From contig OZ025221.1 of NCBI GenBank assembly GCA_964019055.1, positions 7,222,468 through 7,286,467 of the forward strand: DNA of 64,000 bases, written 5' to 3'. Both the position numbers and the translations under genes were made by a program. The stretch is from Anthopleura xanthogrammica (taxonomy: Eukaryota > Cnidaria > Anthozoa > Actiniaria > Actiniidae). The notes below the pieces were generated by a model. It saw nothing but the letters and a program-made list of their open reading frames with translations, had not been told where the DNA came from and did not search any database. Positions 11,919-22,604 of the stretch are shown here, piece by piece. Positions within the stretch are counted from its first letter, which is position 1, and each line of letters opens with the position of its first letter.

Positions 11919-14900
11919 TTAACGATTGCCCATATTCAGCACTCCCTTGTATGTGGCTTGGAATCCCGACTTGCTGACAGAGCTGTCAGTCTGGAATACA
12001 ATCACAGCAATTCTACCCCTGACTTGGAGTTCAACCGATGATTCAGTTCCACACCTGCGGCAGCCGATCTGGTTCTCTAACTCATCGTAGATTGCGATGT
12101 AGTCGTTTCTATTGGAGGGAAAACAACCAAACTTTCTCTCAACAAACAAGGTGTCACAAGTATTAAGATGTATGATGATGGGGAACAGTTGTGCACGTAC
12201 TCGCCTCTCACTTCTGGGGTTCCTGGTTCGATTCATGGATTCGGTATCCATCGATTCCCAGAGGTTGTTTCAGGGTTCATTCTGTGAGTTAGCCATGCCC
12301 TGACTGAGATCAGCCCAGAGGTTGTTTCAGGGTTTGATCTGTGAGTTAGCCGTGCCCTATGTCAAGATAATGCATTGTTTTACTTACAGGCAGTCGACAT
12401 CATTTCCTTCCAAGTTGACCTGGTTCAGAGTAACATTGATGGCCGCGTAGTCCTGGGGAAGACTGATGTTCCATTTACAATGAGAGTTTGCAGGATATGC
12501 ACTTGGGAAATTCGGTGATTGGAATGTACCAACAGGATCCATCAGAACACCTCCACAGACTGGAAGAGATTATAGGACATATAAGGTTTGGCACAGAAAA
12601 AGCTGGCGGGATGGGCTTTCAAGTTCATTCTACTGAGGGAGCATTCATTTTTTAGGAGGGGGGGGGGGGCCGGAGGAATTAGAGGAATCAAATAGAAAAA
12701 AAATGCTAGCCCCCATGGTAAGGAATTGAATATTTCGATAACCCCCCCACTTCCAAATATAAAAATTTTCTAGCCCCCCCCCCCAGAAAACGACTAAACA
12801 AAAAACAAAAAAACACTGTATTTTTATTCATGACCCCCCCTGGTTCAACGTTAAAAAAATGTGACCCCCCCTTTTTATCTAGTAATTTTTTAATGACCCC
12901 CCCCTAATTCCTCCGCCCCCCCCCCTCCTAAAAAATGAATGCTCCCTGAGCGTCAAGAATATGATCGGCTTAGTTCACACAAAAAACACCCCATGGATCC
13001 GCTACTTGATAGATACAACTCAAACAAAGAATCTTATTTTCAAGGTGGCTGAAATGGCGAACCATTACTCCCAAAATGAAAGGGTTCGTTTGAGATATTC
13101 TTTACATTCGGTTTGCACATGGACCATGAAATCTAGGAAGGGCTGGGGAAATAGACCCCCCCTGCAGCGCGTCGGAATGCAGCTCAATTTGGAGGGCAAA
13201 ACAAAAGAATTTCAACTCCTGAGAATTCGAACCTATTGTTTTACTCTTCAAATTAAGCTGCATTCCGACGTGCTGCAAGGGGTCTATTATATGTAAGTAA
13301 GTGCCGACATACTAACCCATGTTGTTCTTGTTTGGAGGAGTTTTTCTCATTTGAATTGTTGTCGCTGTCGTCTTGGCAATACGACCCTGAGTTGTTTTTA
13401 CATTACCTGAAAGACATGAAAAGGACCATGAGTACACAGGCGCGGGGGTGCTTGTAGTACTATAACGTAAGGTCACTGTAAACGAATTCTTGGTGTGCAT
13501 CCATGTTAAGTCATAACCGCCATGTTTGTTGCATGACGAAAACAAAGCATTCCTCGTTCGCTTCTCTTGTTATACCATATATCATATATATTGTGGGGGT
13601 GCTTGTAGTACTATAAAGTAAGGTCACTGTAAACGAATCCTTGGTGTACATGCATGTTACGTCACTAGCCGCCATGTTGGTTGACTATATAAAGCATTTC
13701 TCATTCGCTTCTCTTGTTATATCAACCAACATGGCCGCCTGTTTGATTGTTATTTATATCTCAAGGGACTTTGACTCATGTGGTTGCACCCAAAGAATAA
13801 GGTAAACGCAGTTGTATGTCAGTCAAGCTGCATGCAAATATGTTTTGTTGATACTACAGACTATTTCCCCAGTACACTTGAAATTTCTTTCGATCGACGG
13901 GATGGACCCCCAACGCACCCCAATACAAAGAGGAGAGGACTGGGGAGAGATCAATGATTAGCCGGACGAGATCGCTCCGCGCTTATGAAGTAAGTTCTGG
14001 AACTACTCTCGTCCAATCCAAATATTAAGCTCACTCAGTCCGCTCTTTCACTTAAGATATGTCTACTTCTGATTATCTTACCGTTACACTCGACTTTGAG
14101 TTCTATGTCGCATTGGTCCACTTTAGGGATTTCGCATTGATACGTCGCTTCATCATCAAGCCCCAAGGACTTAATCAACAGAGATCCATTAGGAAACAGT
14201 TTGACTCTTTCATCCAGTGATAAATTATTCTTGTAGTATGTGATATTCCCATTTGCATTCATTTCAGCTATTTTCCTCAAATTACCATCAGTTTTATATT
14301 CAACCCACCATTTCAAAGTAGGCTTTGCTCCGTCTGCGTGAAAGATCGGGCATTTTATGACCTTATCGCTGTTTTTAAGACCTGTCTGAGGCTTTCCGCA
14401 TGCATCGTCTGCTATGGCGGTACCTGTCAACACACAAGGTACAAAAATCAATCAATCGATCAATGGTATTTCTTTTTATCAGTACCGACACTCCATGCAT
14501 AGGCGGCGGACTTGGGTGGGCCGGGGGGGAGGGGCTAGAGCGTCCCCACTTGAGATTTTGGGGGGCTGAGGACCCATTTTTACGACGCTTTTGGCTTTTT
14601 TTGCTTCGGCGATTTTGACCGTTATTTTGTCTTTTTGGCAATTTCGGCAATTACAACCTCCCCCCCGCCAGTTTTTCATATCCTTCCACCGCCTATGCCA
14701 TCGACACCCCGGAATGCTTAAAGGGATGCTAAATTAACACGGAAAGTTGAAGCTATCAAGAAATATCAACTCTACCGGAATTCAACTCCACCGGAATTTA
14801 TACCAAGCCCAGGAAAAAATCAAGATAATGCTTATCTCGTAGAATCAAATGGTGTGGAGCGACAGAACTCGATTTGAACCTGCTGACTAAACACTTAATC

Positions 14901-17492
14901 CTACTTTAATTTGTTACGTTTTAAGTTTTAGGGAAAAGTCCCAACAATTTCTAGGGGACATATTTACTAGGTCAATTCTGCCATGGAAGCAGATTTAACG
15001 CCGCCCTATTGTATACCTAACACGGTTTTCTTTGTAATTCATCGAGTTGTATATATCAGATATAAACCTGCGATAAATATCTAGATATTGAAATTGAGAT
15101 TAAGGGGGGATTGACATATTACGTTGCTAAGCAGCGCCGTTGCTAAGAGAAGGTTCTAAATATTAAATTTTTACTTCCGGTCGCCGCGCGCGCGCTCGCG
15201 TTTTTCACTTTTACGACTGTAAGTTTTACGAGCATATTTTCACGAGGGTTTTTCTGGTGTTTTTTTGTATTGTACGATGTAATTTTATTTGTCAACAAAT
15301 ACTTAAACAAAACATGGAAGGGAAAAAAGTCTCCAAGGTCCGAAAACGTGCTGAAACAGCCAGTGGTAATCGCTGGAAAACAATAACAAACCCTAGTGTT
15401 GGATGCCAAGTCGACTTCTCGTTTCCGCGTATAGCATCCAAAAGTATCGAAACCCAAACAGATAATTTAGTAAATGTGGAGGAAGACATCGAGGAAGACG
15501 CAATTTCTCCTAAAGTTATTGTTATTTCAGAAGATTATGTCGTATCTTCGGAAAACGAACCGACTCCAAACACGGCAAATACCGGCGAAGAGTTTCCACT
15601 TCTCAACAACATGAACTTGAACTTGAACAATTTTTTTGACGAACTAGGTGTGGAACCTCTTTCACAGGAAAAGAAAGATAGCCAGGAAGATATAGAGAAA
15701 GCATTAGAAATATTGGAAAAAGAAGTACAAGGCTATTTTGACAAAAATAATCATAATTTATCAGAACTTAGTGAAAAACAACTTGTGATAAGCAACAACA
15801 ATCATCTCGTAACCAGCCAAGATGCGATAATAAACATTATCATTAGTTTTCATTTTTGTACGAGATGTGGGAGCACTGAAGTTCATTTTAATTTCCAAGG
15901 TGGAAGTGGAGTTTTAAAGCTTGAAATGTTCTGCGAGGAGTGTCAAGAAGTTGTCATTTCTCAGAGCTTAGACGAAAGAGTTATTCAGGTAGGAAAAACA
16001 AGGCCCAAGTCATACTTGCCTAACTACCTTCTGCTAAGTTTCTTGCTGAATGGCCAATACTACAAAGATTACCAGCATGTACTTGGTTCTACTGGAATAA
16101 AACCTCTAAGTGCCCAACACTGGATAAGAATCGAAGCGAGGAAACAGGTTGTTCAACGAGGGGATCAAGGGAAGTTGCACATTCAGTTCGATGGTTTCTA
16201 CCTCTCCAGTGGTCATCACATACTGCATGTTTTAGATCGAGTTGGCGATGCTGGTGGTTCATAAACACGATGTTAAGGATGGAATTTGACCTCTCTTGTT
16301 CTTGTTTGTAGTTGTAATAAGCGAATTACGATATATTCTTCCGAAATTTCACACATTATGCTTCCAAAACGATTCTCCAAGTTCAGTTTGCTGCTGTTCT
16401 TTTTTCCAGAACACATTTCTCGCCCCAGGAAAAGGCGCAAAACACAGGAAACCCATTGGCAAAAAAATGTAAATTTTTGAAGTTTCACTTCCGTTTTCAG
16501 GAAAATTCTATAATTTTTACGATGTTAAAAAATTATGCAGATTTTTCCGCTTCAAAAGATTCGAAAAAGTATTTTCTTCAAAGCTAAGGATGGATTTTTA
16601 AAAATATTGAATGACAACAATATTATGGATTGAAACAGGGTTTGTAAAGAAGAAAAAAATTCATAAAAAATCTATTTTTCAACAACATCAAAAATCCATC
16701 CTTAGCCACATTTTCCACATCTCTTAGATTTAAAATATGTAAAAAAGTTCGTAATTAGTTCAAAGCCTTTATAAATTATAGGATTTTTCTGTTTCTATGA
16801 CGTCATGATGACGTCATATAATGACGTCATCATGACGTCATATAATGACGTCATCAATTTATGACGTTTTGTCAATAACTATCATATTGTCAAAATTTCA
16901 AACACCAATTCTTAATATTACTTGGCAAACTAATTTTACAATTTTTCTTAGCAACGGCCTTGAGAAATATGTCAATCCCCCCTTAAAAGTTTATAAAGTC
17001 ATGCTTCAACCTCCATTTCTCCATGTGGAATGAGCGAAACATTGAAAGTGCCACCATTCTCGGTATTTGTCTCTTGAAAAATACAGTGCCAAACAATGGA
17101 AACCTCTGAACGTTAGGGCGATTCTCGATGCGAGAAAACTCTGTCTTAACTTTAGAAAAATGCCTGAATACTTCAAGTCTCAAATTTTTATTGGTAATTG
17201 GCAATAATAGTAGCAATAATAGTAGCACTAGCTATAGTGAGATGCAAGACAACCTTAAAGATCAGAAACTCAAGGTTGTTCGTTTCACCGCTCTTATCAG
17301 TTTCTGGTCATAGTACGTATGGAAACCGTCACACGTGTTTCTAAATGGCTGCGATGTGACTAGATCTCAGAATAACGAGACAAATAATCTATATATCAAA
17401 ATGAATAAAAAAGACATTTGTTTGATACCTGTAATAATAATAAGTAGGAAAGCCAAGGCCTGTAGAGTAGTTGTAGCGTGGATTGGATTCAT
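11919..17492 (-). CDS. Gene B: secreted Ig-stalk-CUB protein
   Basis: Five exons on the minus strand: 17492-17429, 14423-14082, 13406-13317, 12559-12388 and 12108-11919, giving 285 residues. Residues 1-21 are a signal peptide beginning MNPIHATTTLQALAFLL. One four-Cys Ig domain spans about 22-135, with the Cys contexts DDAC, IKCP, YQCE and VECN. The short stalk at 136-165 has the family motif VKTTQGRIA, and the CUB is about 166-285. Splice phases are the same as in gene A. The second Ig exon of the other genes is missing: the sequence between 13406 and 14082 holds only a tandem duplication. Intron 1 has received a 1.9-kb TTAA transposon and a MITE, and other introns hold another MITE and an inverted repeat. 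The frame is nevertheless intact. A TATA box lies at 17626-17633. Confidence 0.85.
12637..12946. mobile_element. MITE, copy 2 (TGA target duplication)
   Basis: Inverted relative to the copy at 2399-2724, with the same GGGAGCATTCATTTTTTAGG ends and closely similar interior. It is flanked by TGA on both sides (12634-12636 and 12947-12949). It lies in the intron between the stalk and first CUB exons of gene B. Confidence 0.85.
13149..13288. repeat. Inverted repeat of 140 bp with about 38-bp arms
   Basis: The left arm (13149-13187) and right arm (13250-13288) are about 90% matching inverted copies sharing GTCGGAATGCAGCT. It ends close to the stalk exon of gene B. It is probably a foldback or MITE-type element; I see no clear target duplication. 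Confidence 0.6.
13442..13735. repeat. Tandem duplication, two units of about 150 bp
   Basis: GGGGGTGCTTGTAGTACTAT occurs at 13445 and again at about 13593, each followed by a similar stretch containing GGTCACTGTAAACGAAT and TCTCTTGTTATA. It lies in the gene B intron between the Ig and stalk exons, where a second Ig exon would be expected by comparison with the other genes. Confidence 0.7.
14497..14698. mobile_element. MITE of 202 bp with CAT target duplication
   Basis: The ends are inverted copies of GCATAGGCGG(C/T)GGA (13 of 14 match), flanked by CAT at 14494-14496 and 14699-14701. There is no coding capacity. It sits in intron 1 of gene B, just upstream of the Ig exon. Confidence 0.65.
15314..16264 (+). 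pseudogene. Truncated transposase-like ORF of the TTAA element
   Basis: A 316-residue frame starting at the second ATG; an upstream in-frame ATG at 15257 would add 19 residues. The first half is acidic and low in complexity. About residues 183-212 form a CxxC...CxxC zinc-binding pair (FCTRCGS and FCEECQE). Next comes a segment containing NYLLLSFLLNGQYYKDYQ and, near the end, a QFDGFYLSSGH motif. The last resembles the first catalytic Asp region (DGRxxSPGH type) of Kolobok-like transposases. The frame stops about 20 residues later, so the other catalytic residues are absent and the copy should be non-autonomous. The family assignment is from remembered motifs only. Confidence 0.5.
16795..16868. 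repeat. Cluster of TGACGTCA palindromes
   Basis: About seven TGACG/CGTCA half-sites, many as the full palindrome TGACGTCA, alternate with ATGA and ATATAA spacers in about 75 bp. They lie near the right end of the TTAA transposon. TGACGTCA is the CRE/ATF binding consensus. Subterminal repeats of this kind can also be transposase binding sites. Confidence 0.7.
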
Positions 17493-17625
17493 CGCGGTAA
17501 ATTAATGAGTAGAAGTTCTGGTCTTCGTGAAAAGCGAGTTTTCGGTTATCCACTCTTGGTGTCTCTTGGTTATCTTTTGCTAGGTTCTCAGTTGACTTGT
17601 GTCCAGTTGGAGCCGAGTGGTCGTC

Positions 17626-17633
17626 TTTATATA
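17626..17633 (-). promoter_or_regulatory. TATA box of gene B
   Basis: TATATAAA on the minus strand lies about 135 bp upstream of the gene B ATG at 17492. Confidence 0.6.
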
Positions 17634-18565
17634 GCAGATCGCCGCGTTTCTGAGGTCCGTCTATGTTCATGTTCTTGATGTAATGCAGGGAAATCCCCGA
17701 GCAGTGATATCATTTTTAAATCAGGGATCAGTTACCTTTAAGTCGAGAGGAAGTTTGTCCATCTTACTGATAAAAGATTGCTCATCTTTTGGTTTCTAAA
17801 GCTTGAGGCAAAACGGAAACGGCTCACTCAAAAATACACAGGAATCCCAATTCATATTAATATTGCGGGCTGAATTTACGATATAGGCATTGCAAAAATT
17901 ATATTTGAATCTATGATTATCTACAAATACAAACACTTTCTTTTATTTTCTTAACCAATTTACTTTGTAAACCGTTTTAGATTTTTCAAGATTTGAAGCT
18001 TCATTTGCTCTTATTGGGGTTCCTGTGGTAAACCCAATCGCATTATGACGATCGAGTGAGAGCCGATGTATTTTGCTGAACCTCAAACAGTATTACTTAT
18101 TTGGTATATCAAATATATAGACCAGTATAGATAAGATTCCAATAAACAAAAGTTATTTTATCCCATAGATGGCAATAATTTTATAAAATCACGAGGAAAA
18201 ATTTCATATCACAAAGTTCTATCATTGGTAGCCATTTTGGTTCAATATTTAATTCATTCAATAAATTGATAAAATTTTCTATAAAAGAATAATATGTCTG
18301 AAATCTGAACCATATTTATCAAAATACTAAGGGAATTATATTTTTCCTTGTTGAAAAATGGACTAGAATGGACAAAAATCCATATACCTTGACTTAAGTT
18401 TCCCAATTTTTTACCTCTCGGAAATTAGAGTCGTTTTTGACTTATATCCATATTATGATGCAGTTTCCTTTGTACTCGGACGTTACCGAGTAAACAAAAG
18501 AATTATTTTCAAGGAATTCATGATAGGTGGCCATTATTCTGCTCGAAGTTGATTCACTAATGGTG
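17634..18565. other. Gene-free stretch upstream of gene B
   Basis: AT-rich sequence with no exon, repeat boundary or known motif that I can support. It includes a segment near 18021 with GGTTCCTGTGGTAAACCC, a wording that recurs near 36000, 50545 and 57040-57140. Confidence 0.3.
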
Positions 18566-18569
18566 AAGG

Positions 18570-18820
18570 ATCTATTTTAGGAATGCAGATACATTAGAAT
18601 GTTTTAAGACTAAGGTTAAGACATATCTTTTCTCTCAGGCATTTTTTTAATTAAATTAGTTTTTAGAATAATTTTTTTCTTTTTATTAGAACAATTTTTT
18701 ATTTTCAATTGGTTATCATATTTATATATATACATATTAGTTTTTCGTTTCTAGCTATTTTATATATTAATTGTTAAGCGCTATTGATCTTTAGTGTAAA
18801 TAGCGCTATAGAAATAAAGG

Positions 18821-18857
<37 letters not shown>

Positions 18858-18858
18858 T
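18570..18858 (+). mobile_element. 5'-truncated LINE tail (CR1/L2-like) ending in (ATT)n
   Basis: The plus strand at about 18580-18650 reads RNADTLECFKTKVKTYLF and then SQAF before a stop. This is the typical C-terminal end of a CR1/L2-type reverse transcriptase. It is followed by AT-rich 3' untranslated sequence with AGCGCTATAGAAATAAAGG and an ATT tail of about 25 bp. Everything upstream is missing, as usual for dead LINE copies. Confidence 0.6.
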
Positions 18859-18917
18859 CACGCAAATTCTGAATTTTTATCATCTCGCTATTTAGTTCCC
18901 CGTCGTTGTTGTCAGAA

Positions 18918-19082
18918 CAGTCGAACCTCTACACAACGGTGGCCGTCGGGACAAACTTTTGTGGCCGTTGTAGAGAGGTGGCCGTTGTGGAGAGGTTTCA
19001 GTTACAGTATATGTGTGAACTCATTGGTAAAATTTTCTGGTCGTTGGGTAAAGGTGGCCGTTAGTCGAGTTCGGTTCGACTG
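18918..19082. mobile_element. MITE-like repeat with CAGTCGAACC ends
   Basis: CAGTCGAACC at the left and GGTTCGACTG at the right form a 10-bp terminal inverted repeat around about 165 bp. The interior repeats GTGGCCGTTGTNGAGAGGT twice. I see no clear target duplication. Confidence 0.45.
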
Positions 19083-19582
19083 CAGCATTTATTGATGACC
19101 ACTTACAATATTATAACCTACCAAGTCCCATGCACTTTTGACTTCAACACTTACTAAGATATAATGTTGAATGACATGAGCAGTTTCTGATAAGAAAGGA
19201 CGAAGAAACAAAATAAAATATGCACAACGTCTCTGACCGCATTAACCATTTATTTTCTAAATTTGTCGCTTTCAAGCTTGTGGGTGACTGCTGGTTTCCG
19301 ATCCTAGAGGTAATACCGAGGGGTAGAATTTTACTTAAACCGTTTTTAACGTGTTTTCTAATATAATACTAGTGAGTCATATACTGAAACAGAACGGCCT
19401 CATAAGCAGATTTCTTTTCTAATACACTTGAGGTTAAGACGATATGATTGGTCAGTTTTACTGGATTACGAATCATACTAAAAATACAACACTTTCAAAA
19501 AAGTTGTCAGAGGCAAAGGAGATAGGTCACTCCAAGACTGAAAGGAAAATGACCGCCGATACTAAGCATACATCTAAACACG

Positions 19583-20013
19583 AGTAGGTACCAAAGGCCG
19601 ATTCTGGGGCCCCCTCACCGTTCCCCTCCCCCCAACATCACGTACAGTCAAATCACGCCTAAATTTCCCCCCACTGGTACGCCCAAGCCACACTTCCCCA
19701 CACGCCCACCCTCACCTTCCCCCTTCTCCAAACATCACCTCCAGCCCCCCTAATCCCCCACCACTCCCACCCTCGCCTTCCCCCTTCCCCAAGATCTGAC
19801 CAAGCGTGCGCAAAAACTGAGCACGGGGGTGGGGGAGAAGAGGGAAGGGGTGAGCTATTCTTGGGAGGAGAGGGGAAGAAAGGGAAGTGAAGGGAAGTGA
19901 AGGGAAGTGAGCGCGGGGATGGGGGAGAAGGGGGAAGGGGTGAGCTATTTTGGGCGAGAGGGGGAAAAGAAGGGAAGTGAAGGGAAGTGAAGAAGAAGGA
20001 GAAGAAGAAAGAA
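19583..20013. repeat. Left terminal inverted repeat of the Polinton
   Basis: Inverted copy of the right end, starting AGTAGGTACC. The inner part is G/C-skewed, with two rounds of a block containing GGGGTGAGCTATT and repeats of GGGAAGTGAA. Long minus-strand frames here are low-complexity artefacts. Confidence 0.9.
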
Positions 20014-20077
20014 GATTTTTCTAAATGACTAAAGTAAATAAAAGTTGAAAAAAAAATATTGCTTATCATAAAGAAAG

Positions 20078-20263
20078 ATGCCAAAGTCAAGAAAGATAAA
20101 TAGTAAGGTCAGCGAGAGGTGTTCTGTTTCGAACATAGATCCGCACTGGAACAACCCTCATAACAATCCATATCATTCCGTACGATACAACCTGTATCGT
20201 CGACCTAAGGATCCTGATTATACTAGTCAGCCTTATCCTTATAAACCCAATCCTCAGAATTAA
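20078..20263 (+). CDS. Small hypothetical protein of the Polinton (61 aa)
   Basis: A basic, Tyr/Pro/Asn-rich 61-residue frame with no hydrophobic segment. I do not recognise it. Support for being real is its start, which follows CATAAAGAAAG directly, like most genes of the element, and its place as the first frame inside the left terminal repeat, just ahead of the polymerase. Confidence 0.4.
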   Translation: MPKSRKINSKVSERCSVSNIDPHWNNPHNNPYHSVRYNLYRRPKDPDYTSQPYPYKPNPQN

Positions 20264-20353
20264 GGTGATTAAGATCTCAAAGAAGAACTTTGAGATCTGT
20301 GGAAAACGAAAATTGTTTCCAAAGAATATCTGGGCATACCATAAAGTGAAAAA

Positions 20354-22555
20354 ATGACGAACATTCTGAACAGCCCTATTCCTGAGACTAGGATACCACT
20401 AGTCCCACCAATAAGGCCGACAAAGTCAACTTCAAATCCAAAGCCACGCATCATCGAGAAAATCCAGGAGGAGCTAAGAGATTTTTCAGACTGGTTGTTA
20501 CCACTGGTTCGCTCTAAGATTAGGAGTCGCGCTGAGGTGAAGATCGCGAAGCTGAAGAAGAGAATAAAGGCTATTTATCGTAGAGCGGAAAAAAAGAATA
20601 GAGTGGAAAAATCCTCCTTCGATTCATATCTCAAGGAACACAGGATTCTTGGACGTAATCGTGACGTGGATCCCCGCGTATTTATGAAGAAGCAGGAAAA
20701 ACGCATCTTAGAGACAATATGGATAGCTGAGAAACCCACGAAGATTAAGTTTTACTTAACCTGTGAATTTCATAAGATCGGAAATGACGGACAAGAAGTC
20801 AGTAGTGAAGGACATTTCCACACGGTACCAGAAATAGTAACGAAAGGCACGAACTTAATAAACCTATACGAGAAACTTTCCGAGGACATCTTAGAAAGAG
20901 TAGCTGAATTCCAGAACGAGGGTTCTGGCTGGGCCATACGGAAAGTAGTATCCTTAAGCATTCATTTCGCGAAATACGAACCCCTAAGAGGTAGCACGTA
21001 CATTCCCCTTCCTCAAGAATTAGTAACAAAGAAGGCTATTATTAACCCCAAGAACGAAGACGATCAATGCTTTAAGTGGGCGGTAACCGCGGCCCTATTT
21101 ACACCAAAAAACAATCCTGAGAGGATAACACGAACGCTTAAGGAAAGCGCGGAAAAGTTAAACTGGGAGGGACTTCGCTTCCCCCTAGAGCTACGAGACA
21201 TCAACATCTTCGAGAAAAATAACAAGGACTACGCGATTAGCGTCCTAGGATACGAAAAGAGGGGATTCGAACCCCTTAGAATTTACGAAGGGGAAATCAG
21301 GGAGCATAACATCATCCTACTACTAATCTCCAACGAGAAAACGAAGCACTATTGTTGGATTAAGGACTTATCGAGACTTTTATCCTCCCAACTATCGAAT
21401 CATCAACATAAGAAACACTTCTGCTTAAGATGTCTTAACTCCTTTAGCGCCAAGAACGTTCTCCAAGACCATTCCGAATGGTGTGGACAGCACAAATCCG
21501 TAAAAGTAACCGTTCCCAAGAAAGGAACTCTACTTCACTTCAAAAACCACCCTCATTCTATGAAAGTTCCCTTTGTCATCTACGCCGACTTTGAGTGCAT
21601 CCTAGAAAAAGTCGCTTCTTGTTCTCCGAACCCAAAAAGATCTTCTACGGAAGCTTACCAAAAGCACAAGCCATCGGGATACTGTTACGTAATCAAGTAC
21701 GACGAGAACGCGCTTCCTCCAAAGATCGTGAAGTACACGGCTCAAAGAGAGGAAGAAGACTTGGGAGAACACTTTATGAGATCAATAGAAGAAGATGTTC
21801 TTTCCTTATACGAAAAACTTTCCGAGAAGAAAAAGATGGTAATGACCGACCTGGATCGAAAGGAATACGAAGAAGCGACACACTGCCATATCTGTAAGGA
21901 AGAGCTAGGAAGCGACAAAGTAAGACATCACGATCATCTCACAGGGAAATTCCGAGGGGCGGCACATAATAAGTGTAATCTTCACTACAAACTTCCGGAC
22001 TTCATTCCCATCTTTTTCCACAATCTTTCGGGATACGACGCCCATCTGTTCGTAAAAGCTTTAGGAATTAGCAAAGGTAAGATTAAGTGCATCGCGAAGA
22101 ACGAGGAACAATACATCTCTTTTAGTAAGAGAATCATCGTAGATCACTACGCGGATAAAGAGGGGAAAATCCATGATCTTTACTTAGAAGCGAGATTCCT
22201 TGACAGCTATAAGTTCATGTCCTCCAGCTTGAGTAACCTTACTAATAACCTAACGAAAGACCAGTTCGAAGTCATCAGTTCCTTTTACGGAGGTGAAGAT
22301 CTTAACTTATTGATGAGAAAAGGAGTGTACCCCTACGAGTACGTGGATTCCCTTACGAAGTTAGAGGAACGCCACTTACCCCCAAAGGAAGCCTTTCATT
22401 CAGATCTTAATGATAACGATATCACGAAAGAAGATTACAAACACGCGCGGAAAGTATGGAAAACCTTTAACATGAAGACGATGAAAGACTATCACGACCT
22501 ATATTTCCAAACGGACGTACTTCTCCTAGCGGACGTGTTCGAGAAGATACTATGA
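20354..22555 (+). pseudogene. polB: Protein-primed DNA polymerase B, N-terminal fragment
   Basis: A frame of 733 residues covering the N-terminal region and the 3'-5' exonuclease of a Polinton PolB, the enzyme that copies the element from a protein primer. A Cys/His finger lies at about 357-383 (CLRC then HSEWCGQH). Exo I is YADFEC with D412 and E414. A Zn-binding CHIC...HHDHLTG...NKCN segment typical of this polymerase group is at about 512-540, and Exo II NLSGYD at about 557. Conserved sequence continues to the last residues (DVLLLADVF) and then stops at 22553-22555. The continuation is in another frame from about 22550 on, so a small indel broke the gene. The start at 20354 follows CATAAAGTGAAAAA. 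Confidence 0.88.
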
Positions 22556-22604
22556 CTTAGATCCCGCTTGGTATTACACTGCTCCTGGACTTGCTTGGGA
22601 TGCC

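Larger units (their letters stand above)
15104..16982. mobile_element. TTAA-flanked DNA transposon, Kolobok- or piggyBac-type, defective
   Basis: Perfect 17-bp terminal inverted repeats GGGGGGATTGACATATT, followed by further inverted copies of TTGCTAAG, are flanked by TTAA at 15100-15103 and 16983-16986. TTAA target duplications are known for piggyBac and Kolobok elements. The single ORF is on the plus strand and ends early. The copy lies within intron 1 of gene B and does not touch its exons. Confidence 0.85.

Noticed and set aside
17389..17670. 93-residue open frame upstream of gene B on the minus strand
   Set aside because: A different frame of the same stretch gives a 64-nt signal-peptide exon with the correct donor and phase. 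The longer frame is mostly 5' leader.
19659..20090. 143-residue minus-strand frame in the left terminal repeat
   Set aside because: Low-complexity Pro/Ser/Phe product of the C/T-rich terminal repeat.
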